From GWF2-33-9 sp964500435 (GTDB lineage Bacteria > Bacteroidota > Ignavibacteria > Kapaibacteriales > UBA2268), in the NCBI GenBank assembly GCA_964500435.1, contig CAZCNL010000001.1, positions 372,001 to 436,000 on the forward strand: a DNA stretch of 64,000 nt, in the 5' to 3' direction. How positions within the stretch are numbered: position 1 is the stretch's first letter; the number at the start of each line of letters is the position of its first letter. The position numbers and the translations under genes are program-made. Positions 42,693 through 52,218 of this stretch are shown here, piece after piece. A model generated the notes under the pieces. It was not told the DNA's origin and ran no database searches. It was given only the letters and a program-made list of their open reading frames with translations.

Positions 42693-45536
42693 TTATTTTT
42701 GATTAATTGGGACAATTTTAGCATTTAATTTCCAATCTTCGAAAAGTCCTTTTAATTTATTTTCAAATTTTTCTCGGTATTCAGCAAGCCGAATTTCGAG
42801 AACGTCTTTATTTGTTGTTGGCGATGAAATTAATACCCATTGGTCTTTTATATTTTTATCTCGTGAAACATCGGTTATGCCTAAATTATACAAAACTTTA
42901 AGCATTATTTCATATTCTTCTTTACTACTTGCGACGCCATAATGTATCCACCAATAACAAGGAGGACCTGCACAAGGTAATTGTTCTGCTTCTTTCTTTT
43001 TTAATTCTTCTTCTCGAGTAAAAATATCATAAACTGTTTTTGGTTTTTCGGTTTTTGGTGCTTCAACCTCTTCAACTTTCTTTTTAGTTTCTTTTTCTTT
43101 TTTTGCGACTAAAGGTTGAGGATGAATTAATTCACCGCATTCGTTTCTAATATATAATTTCTCTTCTTCTGGCTTATTCGAAATTAAATCGACGTATATC
43201 ATAGCTCTTCTACTATGTGGAATATTGCAAGGTTCAAAATCGTCTTCAGGATATTTTTTATTTATTAACTCTAAGCCGTATATATTATCTTTGTTTGGAC
43301 ATTTTTTACCTATTTCATCGTAAATTCCAAATGCATCTAAATCAAATTTAATTAACTCATCGATATCATACTTTAATCCTTTATCATCCATATACTTTTT
43401 CAAGCCATTTTTAATCGTTTTCATAGTGTAATATGAACGCAACATAGCTAAAACAACGTTACCTTGTTGTGAACCAAACTTCGATTTAAAGGAAGAATTA
43501 TCAGTGGTTGGTAATGTATTAGGCTCCTTCATTTTTGCACTTGGATTAATAATAATATCGTTAAAAACAACCTGCTCATCGCAAGAATAAGTTGTATATT
43601 CTTGTGTAATTGTGCCTGCTTCATCTCTAATAGTGCGAAGAGGACAAGGGTCTGTGAATGCATGAATTGTTATTAAAATTTTTTGATTATTCGAGCAAGG
43701 GTCAATTTTAGACAACATTGAAGTAATTTTTGGAAATAGTTCATCGTTGAAGTATTTATCATTATTTTCGGCTGCTGCTACATAAAAATCACGTGAATCA
43801 GGTTTATAGTCTGTAATATCGATAAATTTCGATTTATCAAGGCATCCATTATCTAATCTCTTTTTCAATTCTTTTAAATTTTCGCTCGTTGTAGGCCACC
43901 AATAACCAGTTACAAAGAACGCAATCCCTTTTGAATAACTTTCGTTTTGAGCTATTTTTTCAGGTTGTGCTGTTCGGACACAAGTTACTTCAACATAAAG
44001 TGTATCATTTTTGCTTAAGTCTGGTGGAGTTATAACTTCAACCTCTGAACATTCGCCAGTTTCACAGTTATTTAAATTTAATTCTTTATAAATTTTGTAA
44101 CGGTGAGATTTTTCTAATTCATATACATTCTGTGATAACCAAGACTGTGAATCTGGAATATCATTAAAGTTAACAACTTCAGACGGATTTGTTATTTTTT
44201 TACCTTTTATTAAATAGGAAGAATTTGGAATGTTTTTTTGCTCACTAATTATTTCACCATTCTTGCCTTTTTTAATTTCATTGATTTTTACAACTAAATA
44301 AATGTTATAAACAGGCGGTGGAGGTGGAACGCAATCTAATTCAGGCTTATCAGGCAATTTCATTCGATAAATATCATAACCTCCATTATTTTGAATTAGT
44401 GTGTCTTTTTTAACCCCAAGCCTATGTTGATATTCTTTGATTTTTGAGTTCATAGCCTTGTCATATCTATTTGAACTAAAATAGATATAATTTTCACCAG
44501 CTTTTTGGTGCAAAATATTTGGAATATACGGGAAACGTTCATCAAATGTTGTGTTAATTCCGTTAACAACGTAATTGTTTAAATTTGCATTTTGAACGGA
44601 ATCGATTAATTTAGCATCAGAAGTAACTACAACCTCTTTATTTTTGTAATCAATATGTAATTTAGCATAATATAAATCATATGATTCAGTAGTTGGCGTA
44701 AGCCTATTCGAAGAAAATAAGAGAGTTGGATTTGCACAAGAGCAATATAAAAACGGTGTGATTTCATTTGCTTTTGTGTTTAAGTTACCACCTTCTATTG
44801 TTTTAGGTTCACTCCAATCTCCATTATTTATTCGAAAAGAATAAAACAAATCTTTATTTACATTCGGAATGACTTCGCCCTTTAAATTAATAATTTGTCT
44901 GTAAGGAGAATTTCTGTCCGAAGACCAAATTAGTAACGTGTAGCAATCTGTGCCAACAGTATCAGAAATCACAATTGGGTTTGAATCCCAAAATTTTGAA
45001 TTGATTGTCCCCCCTAAATTTTTAAAATAATATTTATTATCTAAAAGATTGAAGTAAAATTCATAAATATCGACTCCCCCATTTTCCGAAAATGGTTCAA
45101 TTTTAAAAGGCAACATTTTATCTTCGGCATAACCTTTTGAAGGTTCATAAGCCAAAGATACAAATCCTGATTTGGATGAAGTAAAAAATACAGATTCAAC
45201 ATTATTAGCCATATAGTTATATGCTTCTCGGTTTGTTGTTTCTTTTACTGGAAATAGCATTTCCATTGTATAAAATGAACCTGGTTTTATTACAACATCT
45301 TCGTTCATTTGACCTTGATTTTGAACATTCATTTCTCTACTACAAGCACTGCATTCCTCTCTATCATTTTGCGGCAACTGCATCGGCGATACTTCATCTT
45401 TATCAGTATTAACTTGATTATCAGGTTGCACTTGATTTAAATTTCCTGGTGGTAATATTATTTTGTCAGGTGCTTTACAAGAATTAATAAGCAAGCTTGT
45501 AAATATTATCAATATAATTATCTTATGTATTTTCAT
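42693..45536 (-). CDS. Large lipoprotein with PD40, OmpA-like and SPOR-like parts
   Basis: A 947-residue lipoprotein (lipobox SLLINSC). A Cys pair CSAC follows at about residue 60. Residues of about 240-400 hold PD40-like propeller strands (LLFSSNRLTPTTESYDLYYA, YIYFSSNRYDKAM). Around 540-800 a divergent OmpA-like peptidoglycan-binding domain can be traced: ILITIHAFTD, then AMLRSYYTMKTIKNGLKKYM, DLDAFGIYDE and SRRAMIYVDLI, with insertions. A Lys/Glu-rich stretch precedes a C-terminal SPOR-like segment (WWIHYGVASSKEEYEIMLKV). It would link the outer membrane to peptidoglycan, somewhat like PorE of type IX secretion but in different order. It is the last gene of a four-gene operon, 9 bases after the preceding one, with AGGAG before its ATG. 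Confidence 0.65.
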   Translation of the reverse strand: MKIHKIIILIIFTSLLINSCKAPDKIILPPGNLNQVQPDNQVNTDKDEVSPMQLPQNDREECSACSREMNVQNQGQMNEDVVIKPGSFYTMEMLFPVKETTNREAYNYMANNVESVFFTSSKSGFVSLAYEPSKGYAEDKMLPFKIEPFSENGGVDIYEFYFNLLDNKYYFKNLGGTINSKFWDSNPIVISDTVGTDCYTLLIWSSDRNSPYRQIINLKGEVIPNVNKDLFYSFRINNGDWSEPKTIEGGNLNTKANEITPFLYCSCANPTLLFSSNRLTPTTESYDLYYAKLHIDYKNKEVVVTSDAKLIDSVQNANLNNYVVNGINTTFDERFPYIPNILHQKAGENYIYFSSNRYDKAMNSKIKEYQHRLGVKKDTLIQNNGGYDIYRMKLPDKPELDCVPPPPPVYNIYLVVKINEIKKGKNGEIISEQKNIPNSSYLIKGKKITNPSEVVNFNDIPDSQSWLSQNVYELEKSHRYKIYKELNLNNCETGECSEVEVITPPDLSKNDTLYVEVTCVRTAQPEKIAQNESYSKGIAFFVTGYWWPTTSENLKELKKRLDNGCLDKSKFIDITDYKPDSRDFYVAAAENNDKYFNDELFPKITSMLSKIDPCSNNQKILITIHAFTDPCPLRTIRDEAGTITQEYTTYSCDEQVVFNDIIINPSAKMKEPNTLPTTDNSSFKSKFGSQQGNVVLAMLRSYYTMKTIKNGLKKYMDDKGLKYDIDELIKFDLDAFGIYDEIGKKCPNKDNIYGLELINKKYPEDDFEPCNIPHSRRAMIYVDLISNKPEEEKLYIRNECGELIHPQPLVAKKEKETKKKVEEVEAPKTEKPKTVYDIFTREEELKKKEAEQLPCAGPPCYWWIHYGVASSKEEYEIMLKVLYNLGITDVSRDKNIKDQWVLISSPTTNKDVLEIRLAEYREKFENKLKGLFEDWKLNAKIVPINQK

Positions 45537-45545
45537 AATTTGCTC

Positions 45546-46394
45546 CTAATTTATTGCAGTAAACATAATTGTAACACGCTTTTTGAATGGTTGAAACATT
45601 CCCAGTCCTATATTTGCTACAGAAAAGACAAATCTACGATTATTCACAGCTTGGTATACAAATACATCACCTGGTTTAATCAAAATATCTGTTCCTTGTT
45701 GGGATAATAAAAGTAATTTATCAATGTCAGTTTGACTTGGATTAATATTGTTAACTACTTTCCCACCAATATCTATTACTTTTATATCTGCAGCATTATA
45801 ACTACGAATTTTAGTGTCACCGACTATTCCACTTCCATATAATTTCAAATCTTTGAACAAATCTAATAATGATGAGGAATTATTACTTACAAAATCACAA
45901 AACAATTGAGCATTGTCAAAATTAAATTGATAATTGGTTCTTTGTATTTGTCCCTTTACACGAATAAAAGCATAAGAGTTTGTTGGTGTTGCATTATCAT
46001 AAAATACACTATCGACTAATATATCGCCATTTTGGTTTCCATTAAAAGGAATATTATCAATAATTGCAACATAATAAGGTCGCCCATCTGAAAATGGAAG
46101 AGATAAAGTTGTTATTGTCGATGATGAAGCAAATCTTTCATCATTGGGTAATGAACCTGAACTATTATTATCATTTGGAAATAAGAATGTATGGATGGAA
46201 TATTCAGGGACAGGAATTAAAGTGTCTGCAGTACCTGGTTTGAGCGTTAAATTTGGATTAAAATCAGTAATTGATGCTTCACGAACATTACATTTTAATT
46301 TCAAATCGCTCGGTTCGAGTGGGCAATCACAACAAGAATTAACAAATATAGATAATCCTAAAAGTAAAAGTAAAATTAATATATTTTTTTTCAT
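45546..46394 (-). CDS. Lipoprotein of unknown function in envelope operon
   Basis: A 282-residue lipoprotein with lipobox GLSIFVNSC followed at once by a Cys cluster (CCDCP) and another Cys at residue 34. The rest is beta-rich without a recognised domain; it includes DILIKPGDVFVYQAVNNRRF, which looks like an exposed strand pair. I find no family. The ATG at 46394 has a strong ribosome-binding site (AGGAGG, overlapping the TAG stop of the preceding gene). It is the third of four genes all predicted to act at the outer membrane, so a role in the same complex is likely by context only. Confidence 0.6.
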   Translation of the reverse strand: MKKNILILLLLLGLSIFVNSCCDCPLEPSDLKLKCNVREASITDFNPNLTLKPGTADTLIPVPEYSIHTFLFPNDNNSSGSLPNDERFASSSTITTLSLPFSDGRPYYVAIIDNIPFNGNQNGDILVDSVFYDNATPTNSYAFIRVKGQIQRTNYQFNFDNAQLFCDFVSNNSSSLLDLFKDLKLYGSGIVGDTKIRSYNAADIKVIDIGGKVVNNINPSQTDIDKLLLLSQQGTDILIKPGDVFVYQAVNNRRFVFSVANIGLGMFQPFKKRVTIMFTAIN

Positions 46395-46403
46395 ATTTTC
46401 CTC

Positions 46404-47576
46404 CTAATATCCAAAAGTTAAACCTAAACGTAATACAAACATTTCCAAGCTCCGACGAGATGGAACATTTTTGAATTGCTCAGTTACTAAAGTTTCGCCG
46501 ATATCATAATTTCTATATCCTAAATCAAAACTCAAATCAAAAAGGCAACCTGGAATAGGAACATCAAATCCCGCACCTAATCCGTATGAAAGTGGCAAGG
46601 ATAAATCAATATTTCCAGGTTTGTAAGTAATTTTTGATTCGCAATCAGAACATGTTTTAACTTTGAATAAGTCAATAGAAGCTTTGTCTAATCCAATCCC
46701 AAATTGACCATAAACAAATGGTCTTATGCAAGTTTTTTCAGCAAATGTATTAAGAAAGCTTAAGATTGATTTGTTGCTATTTTTATCTTTTTCTGGTAAA
46801 AATGTATATCGAGCATGCAAAAGTAAAAATGAGCGGGTTATATCTTCACCAGTAAATTGATTATAAGCTTTGATTCCATTATTATATGCTAAACCTATTC
46901 CCCAACTATTAAATCTTAATCCTGCTACTAATTCTCCAAAATAAGAATCTCGACCAATTGTTTGATTTGTCGAAATTTTATCGGAATAAACAGCATAACC
47001 TAATTTTGCTTCTACGAAATACCAACTATATTGGCAATTTGGACAACGAATACTTATTTCAGGTAATTCAAAGCTTGGCAATGAAGTGTTTTTGCATCCA
47101 CAATCATTATTTTTTTCACATCCAATAAAAATTTTTTCAACTGGTACTTCTCTAATATTTTTTGTATTCAATGGGTTAGAATAATTTTCAAACCAATTAA
47201 TATTACCATACTCGTTCGAAGGTATATTTGTTACTTCTTTTCCTAACAACACAACATCTTCCAATGGTATTCTTTCAAGATAAGCCATATCTGAAAAAGC
47301 CAGAGAATCCAAAAAATAAACATAATATGTTTTTAAAGTATCAAAAGTTTCGCAGTTAACACGGGTTTCTTCTGTTACATTTAAAACTTTTCCACGTAAC
47401 ACATTGCCATTTCTTGATATAATTTTATCGTCTGCTTTAAAGTTTTCATATTTTTTAGCTTTATCAGGTTTAATTCTAACTGCATCATCAAACTTAGGTG
47501 GCACAGTTGAACAAGCAGTAATTAAAATTAATGAAAGCAATGCAAGTGGGATAATTGAGTAAATTCTTTTTACCAT
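46404..47576 (-). CDS. Lipoprotein with C-terminal outer-membrane barrel
   Basis: A 390-residue protein with a lipobox (LSLILITAC), a soluble segment of about 150 residues and a C-terminal barrel-like part of about 200 residues that ends in Tyr after SLEMFVLRLGLTFGY, a typical outer-membrane C-terminus. Cys motifs are frequent: DCGC, CPNC and CSDC. The soluble part includes KIISRNGNVLRGKVLNVTEE, resembling a small beta domain. Its ATG lies 7 bases inside the end of the preceding barrel gene, with TAGGAG upstream. No named family is recognised. It could be a PorP/SprF-like or porin-like barrel, but similarity is not clear enough to say. Confidence 0.65.
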   Translation of the reverse strand: MVKRIYSIIPLALLSLILITACSTVPPKFDDAVRIKPDKAKKYENFKADDKIISRNGNVLRGKVLNVTEETRVNCETFDTLKTYYVYFLDSLAFSDMAYLERIPLEDVVLLGKEVTNIPSNEYGNINWFENYSNPLNTKNIREVPVEKIFIGCEKNNDCGCKNTSLPSFELPEISIRCPNCQYSWYFVEAKLGYAVYSDKISTNQTIGRDSYFGELVAGLRFNSWGIGLAYNNGIKAYNQFTGEDITRSFLLLHARYTFLPEKDKNSNKSILSFLNTFAEKTCIRPFVYGQFGIGLDKASIDLFKVKTCSDCESKITYKPGNIDLSLPLSYGLGAGFDVPIPGCLFDLSFDLGYRNYDIGETLVTEQFKNVPSRRSLEMFVLRLGLTFGY

Positions 47577-48151
47577 AACATTACTCCTAAACTTAAACTA
47601 ACATCAAGTGTTTGAACTGATTGCCGTGAATTTGCAGATAAAATAGCATTTGGTGCTTGGTATTGTGCGTTCAAATCTAAATTCCAGCAAGTCTTGAATA
47701 AACTAAATCCATAGCTCACTCCAAGCCCCAACTCACCACCAAAACCAAATTTTGATTCATTGTCTGTTTTTTCCATTGATGAAAATATCAATCCTCCTTC
47801 CACATAAGGAATTAATTTGTTATTGTATGAGCGGCAATTTCGGCTTAAAAAATTATATCGCACATTTGGTGTAAAATATAATGCTTTTGTGTAATATGTT
47901 TCAGCTAGAGTCAAATCATCTGTTTTTTTCAAATTGAAGGAAGAAAATTTAAGCCCATACCAAAACTTACAATAAGTACAGTTTTGAATCCCTACATTAA
48001 AACCAATTGCAGGTTTGTCGATATCTGCCATTTTGTTTATTGGTTTTAAATAGTTTGCACCTAATTTTAAATACAACTGCGAATAAGAATCTTGTTGTGT
48101 CGTTAAAATTAAAGCAAATGTGAGAAAAATAAAAAGTTTCAATTTTGTCAT
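47570..48151 (-). CDS. Small outer-membrane beta-barrel protein
   Basis: A 193-residue protein with a signal peptide (LFIFLTFALILTTQQDSYSQ) and a barrel of about eight strands (YLKLGANYLKPI, FGFGGELGLGVSYGFSLF, LDVSLSLGVMLW), of the OmpW/OprF-like size class and ending in an aromatic residue. Cys residues include the pair CTYC and two further single ones (NCRS, KTCW). It is the first gene of the four-gene envelope operon; AAAGGAG stands 7 bases before ATG 48151. A possible -7 element TATATTTG (complement of 48216-48223) lies upstream. Confidence 0.7.
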   Translation of the reverse strand: MTKLKLFIFLTFALILTTQQDSYSQLYLKLGANYLKPINKMADIDKPAIGFNVGIQNCTYCKFWYGLKFSSFNLKKTDDLTLAETYYTKALYFTPNVRYNFLSRNCRSYNNKLIPYVEGGLIFSSMEKTDNESKFGFGGELGLGVSYGFSLFKTCWNLDLNAQYQAPNAILSANSRQSVQTLDVSLSLGVMLW

Positions 48152-48407
48152 ACTAAAACTCCTTTTTTTATGAGTAAAGTTATTTTAATTGCTTAGACAT
48201 TTATTTATTTAAATACAAATATATAAATTTTTTTTAATTTACTGTAATATATTTTAATTACATATATTTACAAATTTCAATTATTCACATTATTTTATAA
48301 TTAATAATCTTTTTATCTTCATATATTTCGTATGTTTAGAATAATTTGTAATAATAAAAAAAAATTATATACGTTTTTTAATTTTTTTTAACTGAATATA
48401 AATTTAT

Positions 48408-49484
48408 ATGGATAAATCGAAAGTGTTAGTTGCTATGTCTGGTGGTGTTGATTCATCAGTTACAGCCGCATTAATAAAACAAATGGGATATTCCGCAATC
48501 GGCGTTACATTCCAACCTTATACAAGTGATAAGCCTCATTGCCACTGTTATTCTGAATACGATGCCAAAAATATATGCGACAAACTTGGTATTGAGCATC
48601 ATTACGTTGATTATACGGACATTTTTAAACGTGAAATTATTGATTATTTTGTAGATGAATATCTTCAAGGTCGAACACCTAATCCTTGCACTAAATGCAA
48701 TCCTTTAATTAAATTTGGAAAATTACTCGAACTTGCTGATAAATTAGACGCTTATTGGATAGCTACTGGACATTATGTTAATTCTCGTTATGATGAACAG
48801 CTCGCTCGACATTTGATTTATCGTAGTGAAAATAAATCGAAAGACCAATCATACGTTCTATGGGGACTGAAAGAACATCAAATTTCTCGTACTCTTTTTC
48901 CTATTGGGAATATGAATAAAGATCAAACACGTCAAATCGCAAAGGAACTGGGTTTTGAAATCCATAATAAGATGGAATCCCAAGATGTTTGCTTTATTCC
49001 TGCAAATGATTACAAAGATTTTATCATTGAAGAAAAAAAGGAATTTTTAGAAACTATTCCAGAAGGATATATTGTGTTCAATGGTAAAATTGTTGGGAAG
49101 CACAAAGGTTATCCATTTTACACAATTGGTCAAAGACATGGGCTTGGCATTTCACATTCTGAACCTTTGTACGTAAAAAAAATTATCCCCGAAACGAACA
49201 CAATAGAAGTTGGAACAAGACTTGACATTAATAGCAAGGGATTAATTGCAAATAATATTAACTTAATTAAATATGATAAAATTGAAACTCCAACCAAATT
49301 CTTTGTAAAGATAAGATATAACGATAAAGGAAAAGATGCTTATTGTTATACGGACGAAAACAATAAATTAATCGTGGAATTTATTGAACCGAGAGATTCT
49401 ATTGCTCCTGGACAAAGTGTTGTTTTATATGAAGGCGAAGACTTGGTTGGTGGAGGAATTATCGAAAAAGCAATTAATGAATAA
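48408..49484 (+). CDS. mnmA: tRNA 2-thiouridylase MnmA
   Basis: A 358-residue MnmA, which thiolates U34 of tRNA-Lys, Glu and Gln. The PP-loop is MSGGVDSSVTAALIKQ, the catalytic Cys pair lies in NPCTKCNPLIKFGKL (about residue 100) and in SQDVCFIP (about residue 200), and the C-terminal barrel has FYTIGQRHGLGISHSEPLYV. Length is that of the E. coli enzyme (368). Unusual is a Cys-His-Cys cluster (HCHCYSEYDAK) near residue 45; the E. coli protein also has a Cys near here. It is divergent from the envelope operon across 256 bases, which hold no further gene. Confidence 0.94.
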   Translation: MDKSKVLVAMSGGVDSSVTAALIKQMGYSAIGVTFQPYTSDKPHCHCYSEYDAKNICDKLGIEHHYVDYTDIFKREIIDYFVDEYLQGRTPNPCTKCNPLIKFGKLLELADKLDAYWIATGHYVNSRYDEQLARHLIYRSENKSKDQSYVLWGLKEHQISRTLFPIGNMNKDQTRQIAKELGFEIHNKMESQDVCFIPANDYKDFIIEEKKEFLETIPEGYIVFNGKIVGKHKGYPFYTIGQRHGLGISHSEPLYVKKIIPETNTIEVGTRLDINSKGLIANNINLIKYDKIETPTKFFVKIRYNDKGKDAYCYTDENNKLIVEFIEPRDSIAPGQSVVLYEGEDLVGGGIIEKAINE

Positions 49485-49506
49485 ATTAATAAACATTGTA
49501 TTCTGT

Positions 49507-52218
49507 TTATCTATACAATGGATTGTTTCTCTTTTCAAGTTTTAAGTCTTTGAGTTGTGGAGCTTTTATTCCAAATTTCAAGTAAAATCCTCCATTATAT
49601 GTTGAAGGCGACCACGTAAATAATAATTCCCAGCAATGTAAATCTTTACTTACAGTTATGTAAGGGGTCATTAATTGCTTATTTATTACATCATATTGAG
49701 TTGTCGCCTGGATTTTCCAAGTATTAGTTAAGCTAAAGGAAAGCCCTCCACTAATATTCAATGTTCTTGTAATTTGATTTATAGTAGGTTGACTATAACT
49801 AAAAGAAACTGAAGTATTAAAACTCCATGGAACGGAGAGTGGTGTATAGCCAGGTGTGGCTTCGCCAAAATAATCGAAAAATTCATCATCTTCATTTAAT
49901 CTTTGCTCAAACCTTTCACCAGGTGATAAAGTATCTTTTTTCTTTTTTGATACATTTTGGCCAAATGAACTCGTGGTGTTAATTCCTTGTGATGAAAATG
50001 AAGTAGAAAAGCTCAAACTCAAATTTGTTAATCTCATTAAACCTTTGCCATCTGAAATTAAAAACCTGTTTACAAAATGAGTTTGTTTTGTCGGCAATCC
50101 GGTTGTCTTATCAATAAACGGGTCTTCATCATAAAGAACAAAACTTGCATATCCCGTAAAATTAATAAAATCTAAGGCAGGTGAGCGAAATTGTATATTT
50201 ACAGGTGAAAATTTCAATGAATCTGCAGCAAAATTATATCCAGTTGATAAATTTAAACGTAACAGTTCAATTTTCTTTTCAGGCAATGTATCTTTTCCAG
50301 GCAATTTAATTTCAAAGCAATGCAAATCACTGTAATTTAAAGTTTGTGAAAGTGAACTCGGTGAATGCGATCCACCTTCATTAATATATTTGGAATATTT
50401 TACATAACTTTGACTGATTGGATCAAAATATGTATCATAAAATCCATAATTTGATTTTGAAAAATCAGGTGAAAAAGAAAAAGAAAAACTTGGATTATAA
50501 GTATGTCGAAATGCCTTTAAACCAAATATTTCTGGGTTAATTAATCCTAAAAGCCTATGTTTAGCATCAATCATTCCATACAATTTAGTTGAAACAGCTA
50601 AAGAAAAACTATACCAATATTCCCAAAACAAACCATTTTGGTATGTATCCACAATCGAACTATCAGATAAATTGACACTTCTATTCAGTTTTCTAAAAAA
50701 AGTATTGGCGGCAAAAGATATTGAAGGAGTTACTGAAAAATAACCAAATCTTGGTGAAATTGATAATTTTGGTGAATATGATATGTATTTTTTTTCTCGA
50801 CTTGCAAAAGTAGTATCATAAGTTAAAGTTGTATCGACGATTTTTTTATTATAAACTCTACTATAATCTTGTGAATAATTTCCAGAAGTAGATAAACTAA
50901 AAGTAATATCTTTTACCCAACTTTCACGTGGAATAGCGTTCCACTGCTTAAAAGGATATAAATTTGGTATTGAGTATGTTAGTGGAATTACTTGATTATA
51001 TTCGTTTGTTATAATATTTTGGTTTCGCTGATAGGACAATGAAAGCGAAGTTCCATTCTCAAAATTCTTAGAATAAGCAATATTTGAATTAATGTATTGA
51101 GTAATTCTATCATTTATGTTTGTCTGAGTATTTCGATTAAAATCTTGTGAAGCAAAATTGAAATTTGCATTTATGTTTTCCAAAGGGTTTATTTTTTGAG
51201 AGTAATTTCCTGCAAAGCTCCAATTTGTAGTATAAGGATTATCAGGTTTTGAGCGAGTTTTACCATATTGAAATGTAACATTACCATTTAAATCATCACC
51301 GATCACAGCACGAGTAGTATTTTTAAAGATTGCTCCGCCTTTGGAATAAAAATTAACGGCAAACTGAGTATCCCAATAATCACTTGCCGCCCAATAAAAC
51401 CCAAAATTTTCTAATACAACTCCTCTATCATTTGAAAAAAAGTATCCTGGAACAATTAGCCCTGATTGTCGCCCTGATTTATTTGGCAAATAAAAACCAA
51501 AGGGAACAATAAAAATAGGCAAATCTTCTACATAAAAAATGAGTGGGTCCACGTATACTTTTTCTTGTGTTACAATTTTCATTTTAGGAGAACCAAAGTA
51601 GTAATGTGGTTGAGGAGCATCGCAAGTTGTATAACATCCTTCAGAAACATATAACTCATTATCAGATATTTTTTTAATTTTACTACCAAAATAAAAACCG
51701 TCTGTAACTTTAGTTTCGCCTAAATCAATTACACCTTTTTTACTGCGAAAGTTATATTTGATAATTTTACCATAAAATTCTTCACCATTATCATTAAATA
51801 TTGGGAATTGTCTGATTTTGTTCGAATCCACTCGTGGTTCAGCTTCTAAAGTTGCATCTTTCAAATTTAACTGTATAGAATATGATTTCAATTGTTGTTT
51901 TTTATAATTTAATTGTGCATCACCATAAATCCTAATGATTTGTGATTTCATATTGAAAATTATGGAGTCTTTGCCCTTCAAGGTCAATAATGTATCGAGG
52001 GAACCTTTCTGTTGCTTTCGATTTGTATCAACTTGATTTGACAGATTTTTTGTATTTAATTTTAAAGAATCTGGAATAAATCTTTGAATTGAATCAAGTG
52101 GTGGAATGATTGGACGAAAATTACGCAAAGAATCTTTTGAAATATTTTGAGATATTCCAAAAGAAAAAGAAATTAAGAAAAAAAGTATTATTATACGTAA
52201 TTTACTCATTAATATCAT
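49507..52218 (-). CDS. lptD: LptD/OstA-like LPS assembly outer-membrane protein
   Basis: A 903-residue outer-membrane protein with a signal peptide, an N-terminal OstA/LptA-like domain (KSQIIRIYGDAQLNYKKQQL and ETKVTDGFYFGSKIKKISDN) and a large C-terminal barrel. The boundary segment YYFGSPKMKIVTQEKVYVDP and PLIFYVEDLPIFIVPFGFYLP is typical of LptD, which inserts lipopolysaccharide into the outer leaflet. A Cys pair lies in SEGCYTTCDAPQ. Sequence is divergent, as usual in FCB bacteria, so the call rests on architecture and these stretches. Its ATG overlaps the TGA of glmS (ATGA), implying translational coupling to the enzyme that starts amino-sugar synthesis. Confidence 0.85.
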   Translation of the reverse strand: MILMSKLRIIILFFLISFSFGISQNISKDSLRNFRPIIPPLDSIQRFIPDSLKLNTKNLSNQVDTNRKQQKGSLDTLLTLKGKDSIIFNMKSQIIRIYGDAQLNYKKQQLKSYSIQLNLKDATLEAEPRVDSNKIRQFPIFNDNGEEFYGKIIKYNFRSKKGVIDLGETKVTDGFYFGSKIKKISDNELYVSEGCYTTCDAPQPHYYFGSPKMKIVTQEKVYVDPLIFYVEDLPIFIVPFGFYLPNKSGRQSGLIVPGYFFSNDRGVVLENFGFYWAASDYWDTQFAVNFYSKGGAIFKNTTRAVIGDDLNGNVTFQYGKTRSKPDNPYTTNWSFAGNYSQKINPLENINANFNFASQDFNRNTQTNINDRITQYINSNIAYSKNFENGTSLSLSYQRNQNIITNEYNQVIPLTYSIPNLYPFKQWNAIPRESWVKDITFSLSTSGNYSQDYSRVYNKKIVDTTLTYDTTFASREKKYISYSPKLSISPRFGYFSVTPSISFAANTFFRKLNRSVNLSDSSIVDTYQNGLFWEYWYSFSLAVSTKLYGMIDAKHRLLGLINPEIFGLKAFRHTYNPSFSFSFSPDFSKSNYGFYDTYFDPISQSYVKYSKYINEGGSHSPSSLSQTLNYSDLHCFEIKLPGKDTLPEKKIELLRLNLSTGYNFAADSLKFSPVNIQFRSPALDFINFTGYASFVLYDEDPFIDKTTGLPTKQTHFVNRFLISDGKGLMRLTNLSLSFSTSFSSQGINTTSSFGQNVSKKKKDTLSPGERFEQRLNEDDEFFDYFGEATPGYTPLSVPWSFNTSVSFSYSQPTINQITRTLNISGGLSFSLTNTWKIQATTQYDVINKQLMTPYITVSKDLHCWELLFTWSPSTYNGGFYLKFGIKAPQLKDLKLEKRNNPLYR

